From contig JBDIBK010000113.1 of assembly GCA_039812845.1 (NCBI GenBank), positions 1 to 12,794 of the forward strand: a stretch of DNA of 12,794 bases, written 5' to 3'. The DNA comes from JACTMJ01 sp039812845 (GTDB lineage: Bacteria > Acidobacteriota > Terriglobia > Bryobacterales > Bryobacteraceae). The translations under genes and the position numbers were made by a program. Below the pieces are notes generated by a model that was not told the DNA's origin, did no database searches, and saw only the letters and a program-made list of their open reading frames with translations. Position 1 is the stretch's first letter. The number at the start of each line of letters is the position of its first letter. Shown here in pieces: positions 6,070 through 12,423 of the stretch.

Positions 6070-7419
6070 TTAGAAGAACTTCGTCTTGCCGGGCAGAGGC
6101 ATCGGCGTGGGTTCGAAGCTTCCGTTCCAATCGAGGTGATCCGGGAAAAGTTGCTGGGTGCTGTTCATTGCCATATCCCAGGTGATGGTCTGGCCGGTAT
6201 AAGCCGCCATCCGTCCCATGATCGCGAGCAGCGTGGAATCCGCCATGCGCTTACCGTCGTTCAGGGCTTTGCCCTGGCGGATGGCGGCGAAGAGAACGTC
6301 ATGCTCGTGCTGATACATGTCGTTCTTTTTGCCTTCGAAGGTCCATTCCGTTTGCCCGGTGATCTTGGGAGAAGTTCCGCGACCGATGGTGCAGACGCCT
6401 TTGGTCCCCATGATGTAGTCGGCGTTCTCGTTATAGCAGCCGGGGATCTGGCGCTGGCCCACGAACGCGCGCACATCGTTGGGGTAGAGGTAGTTGATCT
6501 CCATGTGATCGAAGATGTTGCCGCCTTCGGCCGGAATCTGCCGCCCGCCCACGGCCACGCAACTCACGGGGGGCTGATCTTTCATCGCCCAGGACACCTT
6601 GTCAATGGAATGCACGGCCTGCTCCACCAGGCCGTCTCCGCAGAGGTGGACAAAGTTGTACCAGTTGGCGATCTGCCACTGGACGTCCGACATGCCGGCC
6701 GGGCGCGCGCTTGCCGGGGGCATCGGCTTCACCGGGCTGGTGTAGTAATTGGCGTAGTAGGCCACCACGTCGCCGATGGCTCCGTGCTTCAGAACCTGGT
6801 CAAACGTGTCGACAATATAGTTGCTGTAGCGCCAGCAGAAGCCCGCCACCACATTGATTCCCTTTTGCTGCGCGATGAGGGACTGTTCGAGGACGCTGCG
6901 GACGCCGGGCGCATCCACCGCCACCGGTTTCTCCACGAACAGGTGTTTGCCGGCCTGAACGGCATACTTGTAGTGCATCGGCCGAAAGCCCGGCGGCGTC
7001 GCCAGCAGCACCACGTCCACGCCGCTGTCGATCACTTTCTGATAGGCGTCCAATCCAAGATATTTCTTGCTGTCTTCCACCTTCACTTTTTCCGCGGCGC
7101 GGTCTTTCATCACCCGATTGAGCGAGGCGAGCGATTTCTCAATCCGGCCTGGATCCACATCCGCCACCGCGGTAAGCACGGAGTAATCGTCCGCGCGCAA
7201 AGCCTGGGATGCCGCGCCGGTTCCCCTGCCGCCGCAGCCGACCAAGCCAACCTTGATACTCTTGCCGATGTCGGCCGCCCGGAGGATCGCTGGAAATCCG
7301 GCCACCGCCGCTCCCACAACCCCGGCCCTCAGAACATCCCTCCGCTGCGTGCCGGCGTCCGCGCGTACGTCACCACGATCTGTGGCTTCGAGCGGTCTGG
7401 CTGACTCGTGACTTTCCAT
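6070..7419 (-). CDS. Gfo/Idh/MocA family oxidoreductase with Tat signal
   Basis: A 449-residue NAD(P)-dependent oxidoreductase of the Gfo/Idh/MocA family, probably acting on a sugar or sugar derivative outside the cytoplasm. Residues 26-50 form a twin-arginine signal (QRRDVLRAG, hydrophobic stretch, cleavage near LRA-AD). The Rossmann domain follows: VGLVGCGGRGTGA (57-69), an acidic beta2 end (ADVDP), LLATPP (138-143) and the family Glu-Lys-Pro at 163-165 (FVEKPVA). The C-terminal domain has VAGFCWRYSN (191-200) and the H-x-x-D pair His270/Asp273. Start chosen at 7419 because a near-perfect AAGGAGG lies eight bases upstream and the Tat motif follows; the open frame upstream is not coding-like. 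Exported members are common in Acidobacteriota and Planctomycetota, and some belong to GH109, which uses NAD to cleave glycosides. Which applies here is open. Confidence 0.9.
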   Translation of the reverse strand: MESHESARPLEATDRGDVRADAGTQRRDVLRAGVVGAAVAGFPAILRAADIGKSIKVGLVGCGGRGTGAASQALRADDYSVLTAVADVDPGRIEKSLASLNRVMKDRAAEKVKVEDSKKYLGLDAYQKVIDSGVDVVLLATPPGFRPMHYKYAVQAGKHLFVEKPVAVDAPGVRSVLEQSLIAQQKGINVVAGFCWRYSNYIVDTFDQVLKHGAIGDVVAYYANYYTSPVKPMPPASARPAGMSDVQWQIANWYNFVHLCGDGLVEQAVHSIDKVSWAMKDQPPVSCVAVGGRQIPAEGGNIFDHMEINYLYPNDVRAFVGQRQIPGCYNENADYIMGTKGVCTIGRGTSPKITGQTEWTFEGKKNDMYQHEHDVLFAAIRQGKALNDGKRMADSTLLAIMGRMAAYTGQTITWDMAMNSTQQLFPDHLDWNGSFEPTPMPLPGKTKFF

Positions 7420-7442
7420 TGTGAACTCCTCCTTCGATGTGT

Positions 7443-7472
7443 TTGACAACTTTCCCGTATAAAGTGTATCGA
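7443..7472 (+). promoter_or_regulatory. possible promoter for the DUF3592-like gene
   Basis: A consensus TTGACA (7443-7448) is followed after 18 bases by TATCGA (7467-7472), which matches a -10 box only in its first three positions. It lies in a locally AT-rich part of the 181-base divergent region and would give a leader of about 120 bases. Confidence 0.25.
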
Positions 7473-7600
7473 ATTCAGCGAAACATTCCGGTGGCACGCG
7501 GGGGGGGCCGGCCAAGCCGGGCGCAACGCCGAGTGATCCGATTTCTCTCCGATTTCGCCTATCTATACAGAGGCTGTTTTGCAGCGATCTGGTTACTTCG

Positions 7601-8173
7601 ATGACAAACCATAGAGCAACCGTAGAGTTGATGGGCTGGATGCTGGTGATCCTGGGCGCGGTGCTGACGCTGATGGCGGGACGCCAAGTGGCGGGGCTTT
7701 TCGCGGCCGATGAAGGATGGATGCCCGTTTCCGCCACGGTCCTGAGCGCCCGCGTTTCGCCTGCCGGAGGCGTGACGGCGGCTGCCAACCGGCGGCCAAC
7801 GGGCCGGAATGCGCTCTCCCCTCAGGAGCATCACGTCTATCAGGAAGTGGTGTACTTCGTGGATGGCAAACGCTATTCCTCGGCGCTCGACCGCGGACGG
7901 TTTGAAAGCCGCGCGGCCGCCTTTGCGGCGCTGACGGAAACGGAAGCGCCCGGCTCCCAAATCTCGGTCTGGGCCAACGCCAACGACCCAGCGGAAGTGG
8001 TGATGCAACCCGCCCGGCGGGAAGCGGGATTGGGCTCCGTGACGGTCTTCGCGCTGCTCGGCATGTTCGCCTTCCCGTTCGGCATCTCCATCGTCCGTTC
8101 GGCATCGAACAATGCGGGAGTCTCCGCCGTTCGTCCGGGCCGATACCACTCCCGGCCGCTGACGACGCACTAA
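7601..8173 (+). CDS. two-helix membrane protein with DUF3592-like domain
   Basis: A 190-residue protein with a hydrophobic helix near each end (about 9-33 and 143-166) and a small beta-rich domain between them. The middle part has the pattern of DUF3592 proteins: GWMPVSATVLSARV (39-52), a VVYFVDGKRYSS strand pair (83-94) and VWANANDPAEVV (123-134), the last like the usual V-x-Y-[DN]-P-x-[ND]-P ending. The function of this family is not known. The loop (53-79) is rich in Ala, Arg and Asn and looks disordered. No clear Shine-Dalgarno is present before the ATG, so the start is less certain. The gene is divergent from the oxidoreductase, and its TAA overlaps the TAG of the convergent kinase. Confidence 0.7.
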   Translation: MTNHRATVELMGWMLVILGAVLTLMAGRQVAGLFAADEGWMPVSATVLSARVSPAGGVTAAANRRPTGRNALSPQEHHVYQEVVYFVDGKRYSSALDRGRFESRAAAFAALTETEAPGSQISVWANANDPAEVVMQPARREAGLGSVTVFALLGMFAFPFGISIVRSASNNAGVSAVRPGRYHSRPLTTH

Positions 8174-9843
8174 AGAAGCGTGGCCGCTTCGCTTTCGTCT
8201 TCGCGCTCCCTCTGAACGTGAATGTGCTGAACCTCACAGGTGGAGGTGTGGGCGGACACCGAGGCGGGCAGGTGGGCCTGCCACCATGCGCGCGCTTCCT
8301 TGCGCCGCCAGGATTGGGCATCGTGGCAGTGCGCCAACAAAACGGACAGTTCTTCCGCGCTCTGAGGCCGCCGGTCCGGCTCTTTTTCGAGACAGCGGAG
8401 CACGATGCTTTCGAGATCCGCCGGCACTTCATTCTCCGTGCGCTGCGAGGGGGGAACCGGCGCCTCCGTGACATGCTTCAGGATGGTGGCGACGGCCGTC
8501 GCGCCCTCAAATACGGTTTGCCCGGTCAGCATCCAGTAGGCCACGCAGCCAAGCGAATAAATGTCGCTGCGGGCGTCAATCTCCTTTGAGCCGCGCGCGG
8601 CCTCCGGAGCCAGATAGGCCGGGGTGCCCGTGGTGGTGCCTTCCTGGGTGAGGCTCTGGTCCCGGCCGCCGCCCACCTGCTTCACCAACCCAAAATCCAG
8701 CACCTTCACGAAGTCAAAATTGCGCCCCAGGCGGCAGACGAAGATATTCTTCGGCTTGATGTCGCGGTGAATCAGGCCCAGGTCGTGAGCCTCGCTCAGC
8801 GAGTCGCAGATCTGCAACAGAAAGTAGATGGTTCTTGACGCGGGAATGGGGCCGAAGCGCTTCAGCAGCGAATCGAGGTCCATGCCGTCGAGCAGTTCCA
8901 TCACGTAGTAGAAGCGCCCGTCCTGGGTGACGCCGAAATCGTAAATCTCGACGCTGTGCGGGCTGCGGAGCGCGGCTGTGGCACGGGCCTCCCGCTCAAA
9001 ACGCGTCAACGCGGTTTGCGGATTCGTCGAACCATTGCTCGCGGCGCTGACCACCTCCGGCCGAATGAGCTTGATGGCGGAACAGCGGGACAGCATCCGG
9101 TGCTCGGCGCGCCACACTTCCCCCATGCCGCCGGAGCCGATGAGGTTTGTCAGCTTATAGCTGCCAATCTGCCGCGCGCTCTCCAGGCTCTTGCCGAGCG
9201 AATAGAACTTTGTCGAAAGGACAGCGGTGATGATGGCGGTGACGTAGACCGGCACAAAGCGAATGACCCAGGATGTGGCATCCAGGCTTCCCATCCACCC
9301 CATTTGCTGGTTGATCTCAAAAACAAGCGGCGCCATGGATGCCGTAACCAGGGCGATGGGAAATGCGACCCGCGCCTTCGCGGGAATCGTGAACCCGAAG
9401 ATGACAATCCAGGGCAATATCAGGGCGTAATCGTGCTCCGAGGAGACCGGATGACGCCGCAGTTCACACAAGCGCAGCATCTCGAGTGCGAACGCCCCGA
9501 GATACTCAAAAAGCACACCGGCCCGCAAGGCCACGAACGCCGGCACGCGGGAGGTGTTCGAGACGATCGCAAGTGCCGCGCCGCCGAGCACCAAAATGGC
9601 CATCGCACCATAGACGGCAATCGCCTCGCCTTGTGTGGACGGGCCGCTGGGATCAATCACCTTAGAAATAGTGAAGAAAAAGAACGATGCCGCCACCGAC
9701 ATCCACCCGATCCAGCGCAAGCGGATGAGGGCGTCCCGAACCATGGAAGGCGTCAGGTTGAAGCAGGCGCTGATCGAGCTGGACGCAGAGTCTGTCCTGA
9801 CTCGAACGCGCGGCGCGGATTCGTCCGAACCCCAGGTAGCCAT
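8170..9843 (-). CDS. membrane Ser/Thr protein kinase, N-terminal TM domain
   Basis: A 557-residue Hanks-type Ser/Thr kinase in which the membrane domain comes first. Residues 42-210 hold about six hydrophobic helices (near 42-62, 75-95, 102-123, 138-152, 157-176 and 192-210). The kinase domain runs from about 229 to 505, with every key element: LIGSGGMGEVWRAEH (234-248), Lys258 in AIKLIRPE, Glu285, HRDIKPKN (359-366, catalytic Asp361), DFG (383-385), GTPAYLAPE (406-414) and DIYSLGC (427-433). It should be an active, inner-membrane kinase with its catalytic part in the cytoplasm. The most common bacterial order is the reverse (kinase, then one TM and sensor repeats). The last 55 residues are a charged tail without a recognised domain. 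A GGAG lies four bases before the ATG. Targets are unknown; the adjacent DUF3592-like protein is only a positional candidate. Confidence 0.93.
   Translation of the reverse strand: MATWGSDESAPRVRVRTDSASSSISACFNLTPSMVRDALIRLRWIGWMSVAASFFFFTISKVIDPSGPSTQGEAIAVYGAMAILVLGGAALAIVSNTSRVPAFVALRAGVLFEYLGAFALEMLRLCELRRHPVSSEHDYALILPWIVIFGFTIPAKARVAFPIALVTASMAPLVFEINQQMGWMGSLDATSWVIRFVPVYVTAIITAVLSTKFYSLGKSLESARQIGSYKLTNLIGSGGMGEVWRAEHRMLSRCSAIKLIRPEVVSAASNGSTNPQTALTRFEREARATAALRSPHSVEIYDFGVTQDGRFYYVMELLDGMDLDSLLKRFGPIPASRTIYFLLQICDSLSEAHDLGLIHRDIKPKNIFVCRLGRNFDFVKVLDFGLVKQVGGGRDQSLTQEGTTTGTPAYLAPEAARGSKEIDARSDIYSLGCVAYWMLTGQTVFEGATAVATILKHVTEAPVPPSQRTENEVPADLESIVLRCLEKEPDRRPQSAEELSVLLAHCHDAQSWRRKEARAWWQAHLPASVSAHTSTCEVQHIHVQREREDESEAATLL
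8175..8190 (+). terminator. short terminator-like hairpin after the DUF3592-like gene
   Basis: GAAGCG and CGCTTC form a perfect six-pair stem with a TGGC loop, one base after the plus-strand TAA, followed by GCTTTCGTCTT. It fits a weak intrinsic terminator placed within the antisense 3' end of the kinase gene. Confidence 0.35.
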
Positions 9844-9854
9844 GAAACTCCAGT

Positions 9855-9962
9855 TTAGCGACTATCCTCGCGCATCTGGATCGCGAATGCCATCCAGCAT
9901 GGCACCGGCGGGCCAACGGCAATAGCCCTGTTATATTGGGACGGCTATGATCTTAGCGACTA
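9855..9962. repeat. paired TTAGCGACTA repeats and inverted repeat between kinase and phosphoesterase
   Basis: TTAGCGACTA occurs exactly at 9855-9864, 11 bases upstream of the kinase ATG, and again at 9953-9962, in the 250-base divergent region. Between them TGCCAT (9888-9893) and ATGGCA (9899-9904) form an inverted repeat with a five-base spacer, and CTGGAT (9876-9881) with ATCCAG (9892-9897) forms an overlapping alternative. These are candidate regulator sites serving either or both divergent genes; no matching regulator gene is in the window. Confidence 0.4.
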
Positions 9963-10093
9963 CAATGGAGTATACGTTGCCCCTTGCCGGATTGGGTCCA
10001 TTTCCCCATTTGCGTGCATGAGTTGACGTGTTCCATGGTTATGGGCTGTGTCCGTCCCCGGCTAATGTCGGATCGCAAGGGAACTCAGGTCGC

Positions 10094-10840
10094 ATGCTTT
10101 ATCTGCTGCTGAGCGACATCCACGCCAATCTCGAGGCACTCGATGCCGTCCTTGCCGACGCCCGTCGCCGCTATCCGACGGTAGATTCGGTTCTCTGTCT
10201 GGGCGATCTGGTGGGCTATGGGGCCGACCCCGAGCCGGTTACCGACCGGATCAAGACGATCTCTAACGTGGTTATCCGGGGCAACCACGACAAGGCGGTG
10301 GCCCTGGGTGAGAATCTCGACTGGTTCAATCCCGCGGCGCGCGACGCCACCTACTGGACTCTTCGCCAGTTGCATGTGGAGACGGTGGATTATCTCCGCA
10401 ATCTTCCGAAAGGGCCGGTAGCGGTGAATGGATTTCAGATTTGTCATGGCTCGCCCATGGACGAGGACGAATACATCATCACCAGCGGCGACGCGGGGCA
10501 TCTGGACGGCCAATTGCAAAGCGGGGTCGTGTTCTTCGGGCACACGCACTTGCAAGGGGGGTTCCGCATCCGCCGGGGGCAGGTAATGGAAATCCCGCGT
10601 CCCACGCCGCACGATACCGAGTCGGTCCTGATCGAAGAAGACTCGTATTATCTGCTCAATCCGGGGAGTGTGGGCCAGCCGAGGGATCAGGATCCGCGCG
10701 CCGCGTACGCGGTGTATGACAGCGCTTCCAAGCTCTACACCATGCACCGGGTGGAATACGACATCGCCTCCGCGCAGCGCAAGATTCTCGACGCGGGCCT
10801 CCCCGACAAGCTCGCCTTCCGCCTCGCTATCGGCCGCTAA
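10094..10840 (+). CDS. calcineurin-like metallophosphoesterase (YfcE/MJ0936 type)
   Basis: A 248-residue cytoplasmic phosphoesterase with a two-metal site. The full set of family motifs is visible: DIHAN (Asp8, His10), GDLVGYG (Asp38), GNHD (Asn64, His65), CHGSP (His118) and GHTH (His150, His152), followed by the LLNPGSVGQPRD signature (187-198) typical of the YfcE/MJ0936-like group. These enzymes hydrolyse phosphodiesters or phosphomonoesters; the natural substrate is uncertain, and diadenosine-type nucleotides or phosphodiesters are only possibilities. I chose the ATG at 10094 rather than the upstream start at 10028 because the fold's first beta-strand (MLYLLLSDIH) begins there and the extra 22 residues have no family counterpart; the ribosome-binding site (AGGT, short spacing) is weak. 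No partner gene follows: 10841-11235 contains structured non-coding sequence. Confidence 0.9.
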   Translation: MLYLLLSDIHANLEALDAVLADARRRYPTVDSVLCLGDLVGYGADPEPVTDRIKTISNVVIRGNHDKAVALGENLDWFNPAARDATYWTLRQLHVETVDYLRNLPKGPVAVNGFQICHGSPMDEDEYIITSGDAGHLDGQLQSGVVFFGHTHLQGGFRIRRGQVMEIPRPTPHDTESVLIEEDSYYLLNPGSVGQPRDQDPRAAYAVYDSASKLYTMHRVEYDIASAQRKILDAGLPDKLAFRLAIGR

Positions 10841-10946
10841 CGCCGTTCCGGATTTTCCCGCTCCCATTCCTCCGCCAGAGCCGGGCAATCTTCCCAAAAA
10901 TGTCCTGATTCGTTTGCAAGCAAAGTTCAACTTGGAAGGCTAAATG

Positions 10947-11120
10947 GACTGAAGCCCCGGGCTGGGACCCGGGGCTTCTCAGAGGGGCTATGCAGTGGGC
11001 TGGGTCCCACTGCTGGGGATGTATTCAGTCAAGGATGACTTACTGTTGATCTCATCCTAGCATTGAAGAGTTAGAGACCGCAATGCCCTTTGCAACAATT
11101 TTTGAAAAATAATTCTTTTT
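10947..11120 (+). ncRNA. candidate structured RNA with four stem-loops
   Basis: Four perfect stem-loops follow each other. P2: 10951-10961 with 10968-10978, 11 pairs, loop CTGGGA. P3: 10992-10999 with 11006-11013, 8 pairs, loop CTGGGT. P4: 11032-11038 with 11052-11058, 7 pairs, 13-base loop. P5: 11060-11065 with 11081-11086, 6 pairs, 15-base loop. In addition GACTGAA (10947-10953) is complementary to TTCAGTC (11024-11030), which would enclose P2 and P3 in a branched domain at the cost of three outer P2 pairs. An AT-rich segment with T-runs (11099-11103, 11115-11119) follows P5 and could end transcription. I do not recognise the family; it does not fit 6S, SRP RNA, tmRNA or RNase P RNA. The structural orientation is ambiguous, but the T-runs and both flanking genes favour plus. 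Confidence 0.45.
10951..10978 (+). terminator. 11-bp perfect hairpin after the phosphoesterase
   Basis: GAAGCCCCGGG and CCCGGGGCTTC surround CTGGGA. This is the strongest stem in the gap, 110 bases past the phosphoesterase stop. There is no T-run directly after it (TCAGAGG), so it is either a Rho-independent-like barrier without a tail or, as I prefer, a helix of the larger RNA element at 10947-11120. Confidence 0.4.
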
Positions 11121-11221
11121 GTCCGTTTTGTTCTCCGCGGACCCAGGGAAGCTGCGCTTTGGCGTTCAAAACGAGGGAGTTCCGCGGCAGTCCGCCGTCG
11201 CTTTGCTAACATTGCAGGTTT

Positions 11222-11227
11222 GAGGAG
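11222..11227 (+). promoter_or_regulatory. Shine-Dalgarno site deciding the GTG start of dcd
   Basis: GAGGAG lies eight bases before the GTG at 11236-11238, and the protein then begins VLSDVDI, the standard N-terminus of dCTP deaminases. Confidence 0.75.
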
Positions 11228-11235
11228 TTCCCAAC

Positions 11236-11814
11236 GTGGTACTTTCCGACGTCGATATCAAGAAGTACATTGCATCCGGCAAGATCCAGTTCGCGCCGGA
11301 ACTGCAGGCCGAGCAGTTTGGCAGTTGCTCCGTGGATCTGCGGCTCGGCAATGAGTTCAACGTCTTCGAATACCAGCGGTATCCGTTCGTCGACTTGAAG
11401 AACCCGGTGGGGTACCAGGACCTCATGCGGAAAGTGACCGTTTCGGACGGCGAACCCTTCGTTCTGCAGCCAAGCGACTTCGTGCTCGCCATCACGCAGG
11501 AGGAAATGAGCCTCTCGGACGATGTGCTGGGGCGGCTGGAAGGGCGTTCGAGCCTCGGGCGGCTGGGAATTATCGTGCATGGCACGGCCGGGCTGTTCGA
11601 TCCCGGCTGGACGGGCAAGGCCACGCTGGAATTGAGCAACCTCAGCCGCCTGCCGGTGGCGCTTTACCCCGGAATGCGAATCTGTTCGTTTACTTTCGAG
11701 CAGCTATCTTCCGCATCTTCAAACCCGTACCGGACCAAGCCGGGCAACAAATACGCGGGGCAGCAGAGCCCCATCGGAAGCCAGCTCAGCAACGAAGTAA
11801 GCAAGCTGCGCTAG
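11236..11814 (+). CDS. dcd: dCTP deaminase (possibly dUMP-forming)
   Basis: A 192-residue cytoplasmic enzyme of pyrimidine deoxynucleotide synthesis. It deaminates dCTP to dUTP, or directly to dUMP in the bifunctional form. The family signature is complete: MVLSDVDI start, VDLRLG (33-38), LEGRSSLGRLG (101-111, with the active-site Ser/Arg), HGTAGLFDPGWTG (115-127) and LELSN (131-135) with the catalytic Glu132, then YAGQQSPIGS (173-182) in the nucleotide-closing tail. From memory the GEPFVL, EGxSSLGRLG, TAG-x-DPG and KYxGQ segments align better with the dUMP-forming enzyme of Mycobacterium tuberculosis than with the monofunctional E. coli Dcd, but a structure-based alignment is needed to decide. 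It is convergent with a separate dUTPase gene only 18 bases away, which would complete the route to dUMP if this enzyme stops at dUTP. Confidence 0.93.
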   Translation: MVLSDVDIKKYIASGKIQFAPELQAEQFGSCSVDLRLGNEFNVFEYQRYPFVDLKNPVGYQDLMRKVTVSDGEPFVLQPSDFVLAITQEEMSLSDDVLGRLEGRSSLGRLGIIVHGTAGLFDPGWTGKATLELSNLSRLPVALYPGMRICSFTFEQLSSASSNPYRTKPGNKYAGQQSPIGSQLSNEVSKLR

Positions 11815-11832
11815 GGCAGAGCCGCGCGGACG

Positions 11833-12267
11833 CTAATTTCGCCCCGACGAGCCGAAACCGCCCACGCCCCGCACGCTGGCGGCCGGCTCCGCCTCTTCCC
11901 ACTCCACAGCCTCATAGCGTGCCAGAACGAGCTGCGCGATGCGGTCCCCCACGGCGATCGGGAAATCCTCCCGGCCCAGGTTGAGGAGAATGACCTTCAC
12001 CTCGCCCCGGTAGCCGGGGTCAATGGTTCCGGGTGCGTTCGGGACGGTGATGGCATGCTTCAGGGCAAGCCCGCTGCGCGGCCGCACCTGCCCTTCGCAG
12101 CCAGGCGGAATCTCCAGCATCAGCCCGGTGGCCACGGCATAAGGCACGCCGGGCCGCAGCACCACTTCTTCCACGGAGCGCAGATCGAGACCGGCATCCT
12201 CCTCCGGCCCATGCGCATAATGCGGCAGCACCGCATCCGCGTGCATCCGTTTCACCTTGATTTTCAT
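11833..12267 (-). CDS. dut: dUTP diphosphatase (dUTPase)
   Basis: A 144-residue trimeric-type dUTPase, cytoplasmic, which splits dUTP to dUMP and diphosphate, keeping uracil out of DNA and supplying dUMP for thymidylate. All five conserved motifs are in order: EDAGLDLRS (23-31), RPRSGLAL (62-69), GTIDPGYRG (80-88, catalytic Asp83 and the uracil-site Tyr86), VGDRIAQL (106-113) and the mobile C-terminal RGVGGFGSSG (133-142), with Ser in the place of the more common Thr in GFGSTG. I start it at 12267 (MKIKVKR) because GAGAGG lies eight bases upstream and the first beta-strand begins here; the 13-residue upstream extension to 12306 is unlike the family. Length is normal (about 145-150). Confidence 0.95.
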   Translation of the reverse strand: MKIKVKRMHADAVLPHYAHGPEEDAGLDLRSVEEVVLRPGVPYAVATGLMLEIPPGCEGQVRPRSGLALKHAITVPNAPGTIDPGYRGEVKVILLNLGREDFPIAVGDRIAQLVLARYEAVEWEEAEPAASVRGVGGFGSSGRN

Positions 12268-12423
12268 TGGCCGCGCCTCTCCCTCTTCGCTGCGTAAGCA
12301 ACCCATCAGGATAGCGCGCCTTCGCCCCGAGAGCGGCGGCGAACGGTTCGCGGAAGCCGCTGGCGATACCGCTTGTCATACGATGAAACGGAGTGCCCGG
12401 CAAAGGCCGGAGCCGCGCCGCCC

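Larger units (their letters stand above)
10841..11235. other. 395-base gap between phosphoesterase and dcd
   Basis: No coding frame with recognisable protein features is present. The first 105 bases show nothing definite (a weak TTGCAA and TAAAT pair at 10914-10945 might be a promoter). The middle holds the multi-hairpin element listed separately. From 11096 to about 11132 the DNA is strikingly AT-rich for this genome. The last 100 bases are a GC-rich leader ending in the dcd ribosome-binding site. Confidence 0.6.

Noticed and set aside
4159..7404. A stop-free plus-strand frame of 1081 codons antisense to the fucosidase and oxidoreductase genes
   Set aside because: It is His/Arg/Gly/Ala-rich with no domain, crosses the intergenic gap, and mirrors two well-supported genes; long antisense frames are expected in GC-rich coding DNA.
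7500..7507. Run of eight G in the divergent region upstream of the oxidoreductase, as a phase-variable tract
   Set aside because: It is about 80 bases from the oxidoreductase start and outside any supported promoter spacing; a single short tract is weak evidence.
10951..11086. A CsrA-sequestering (CsrB-like) RNA
   Set aside because: Only one of the four loops contains GGA; CsrB-type RNAs carry many GGA loops.
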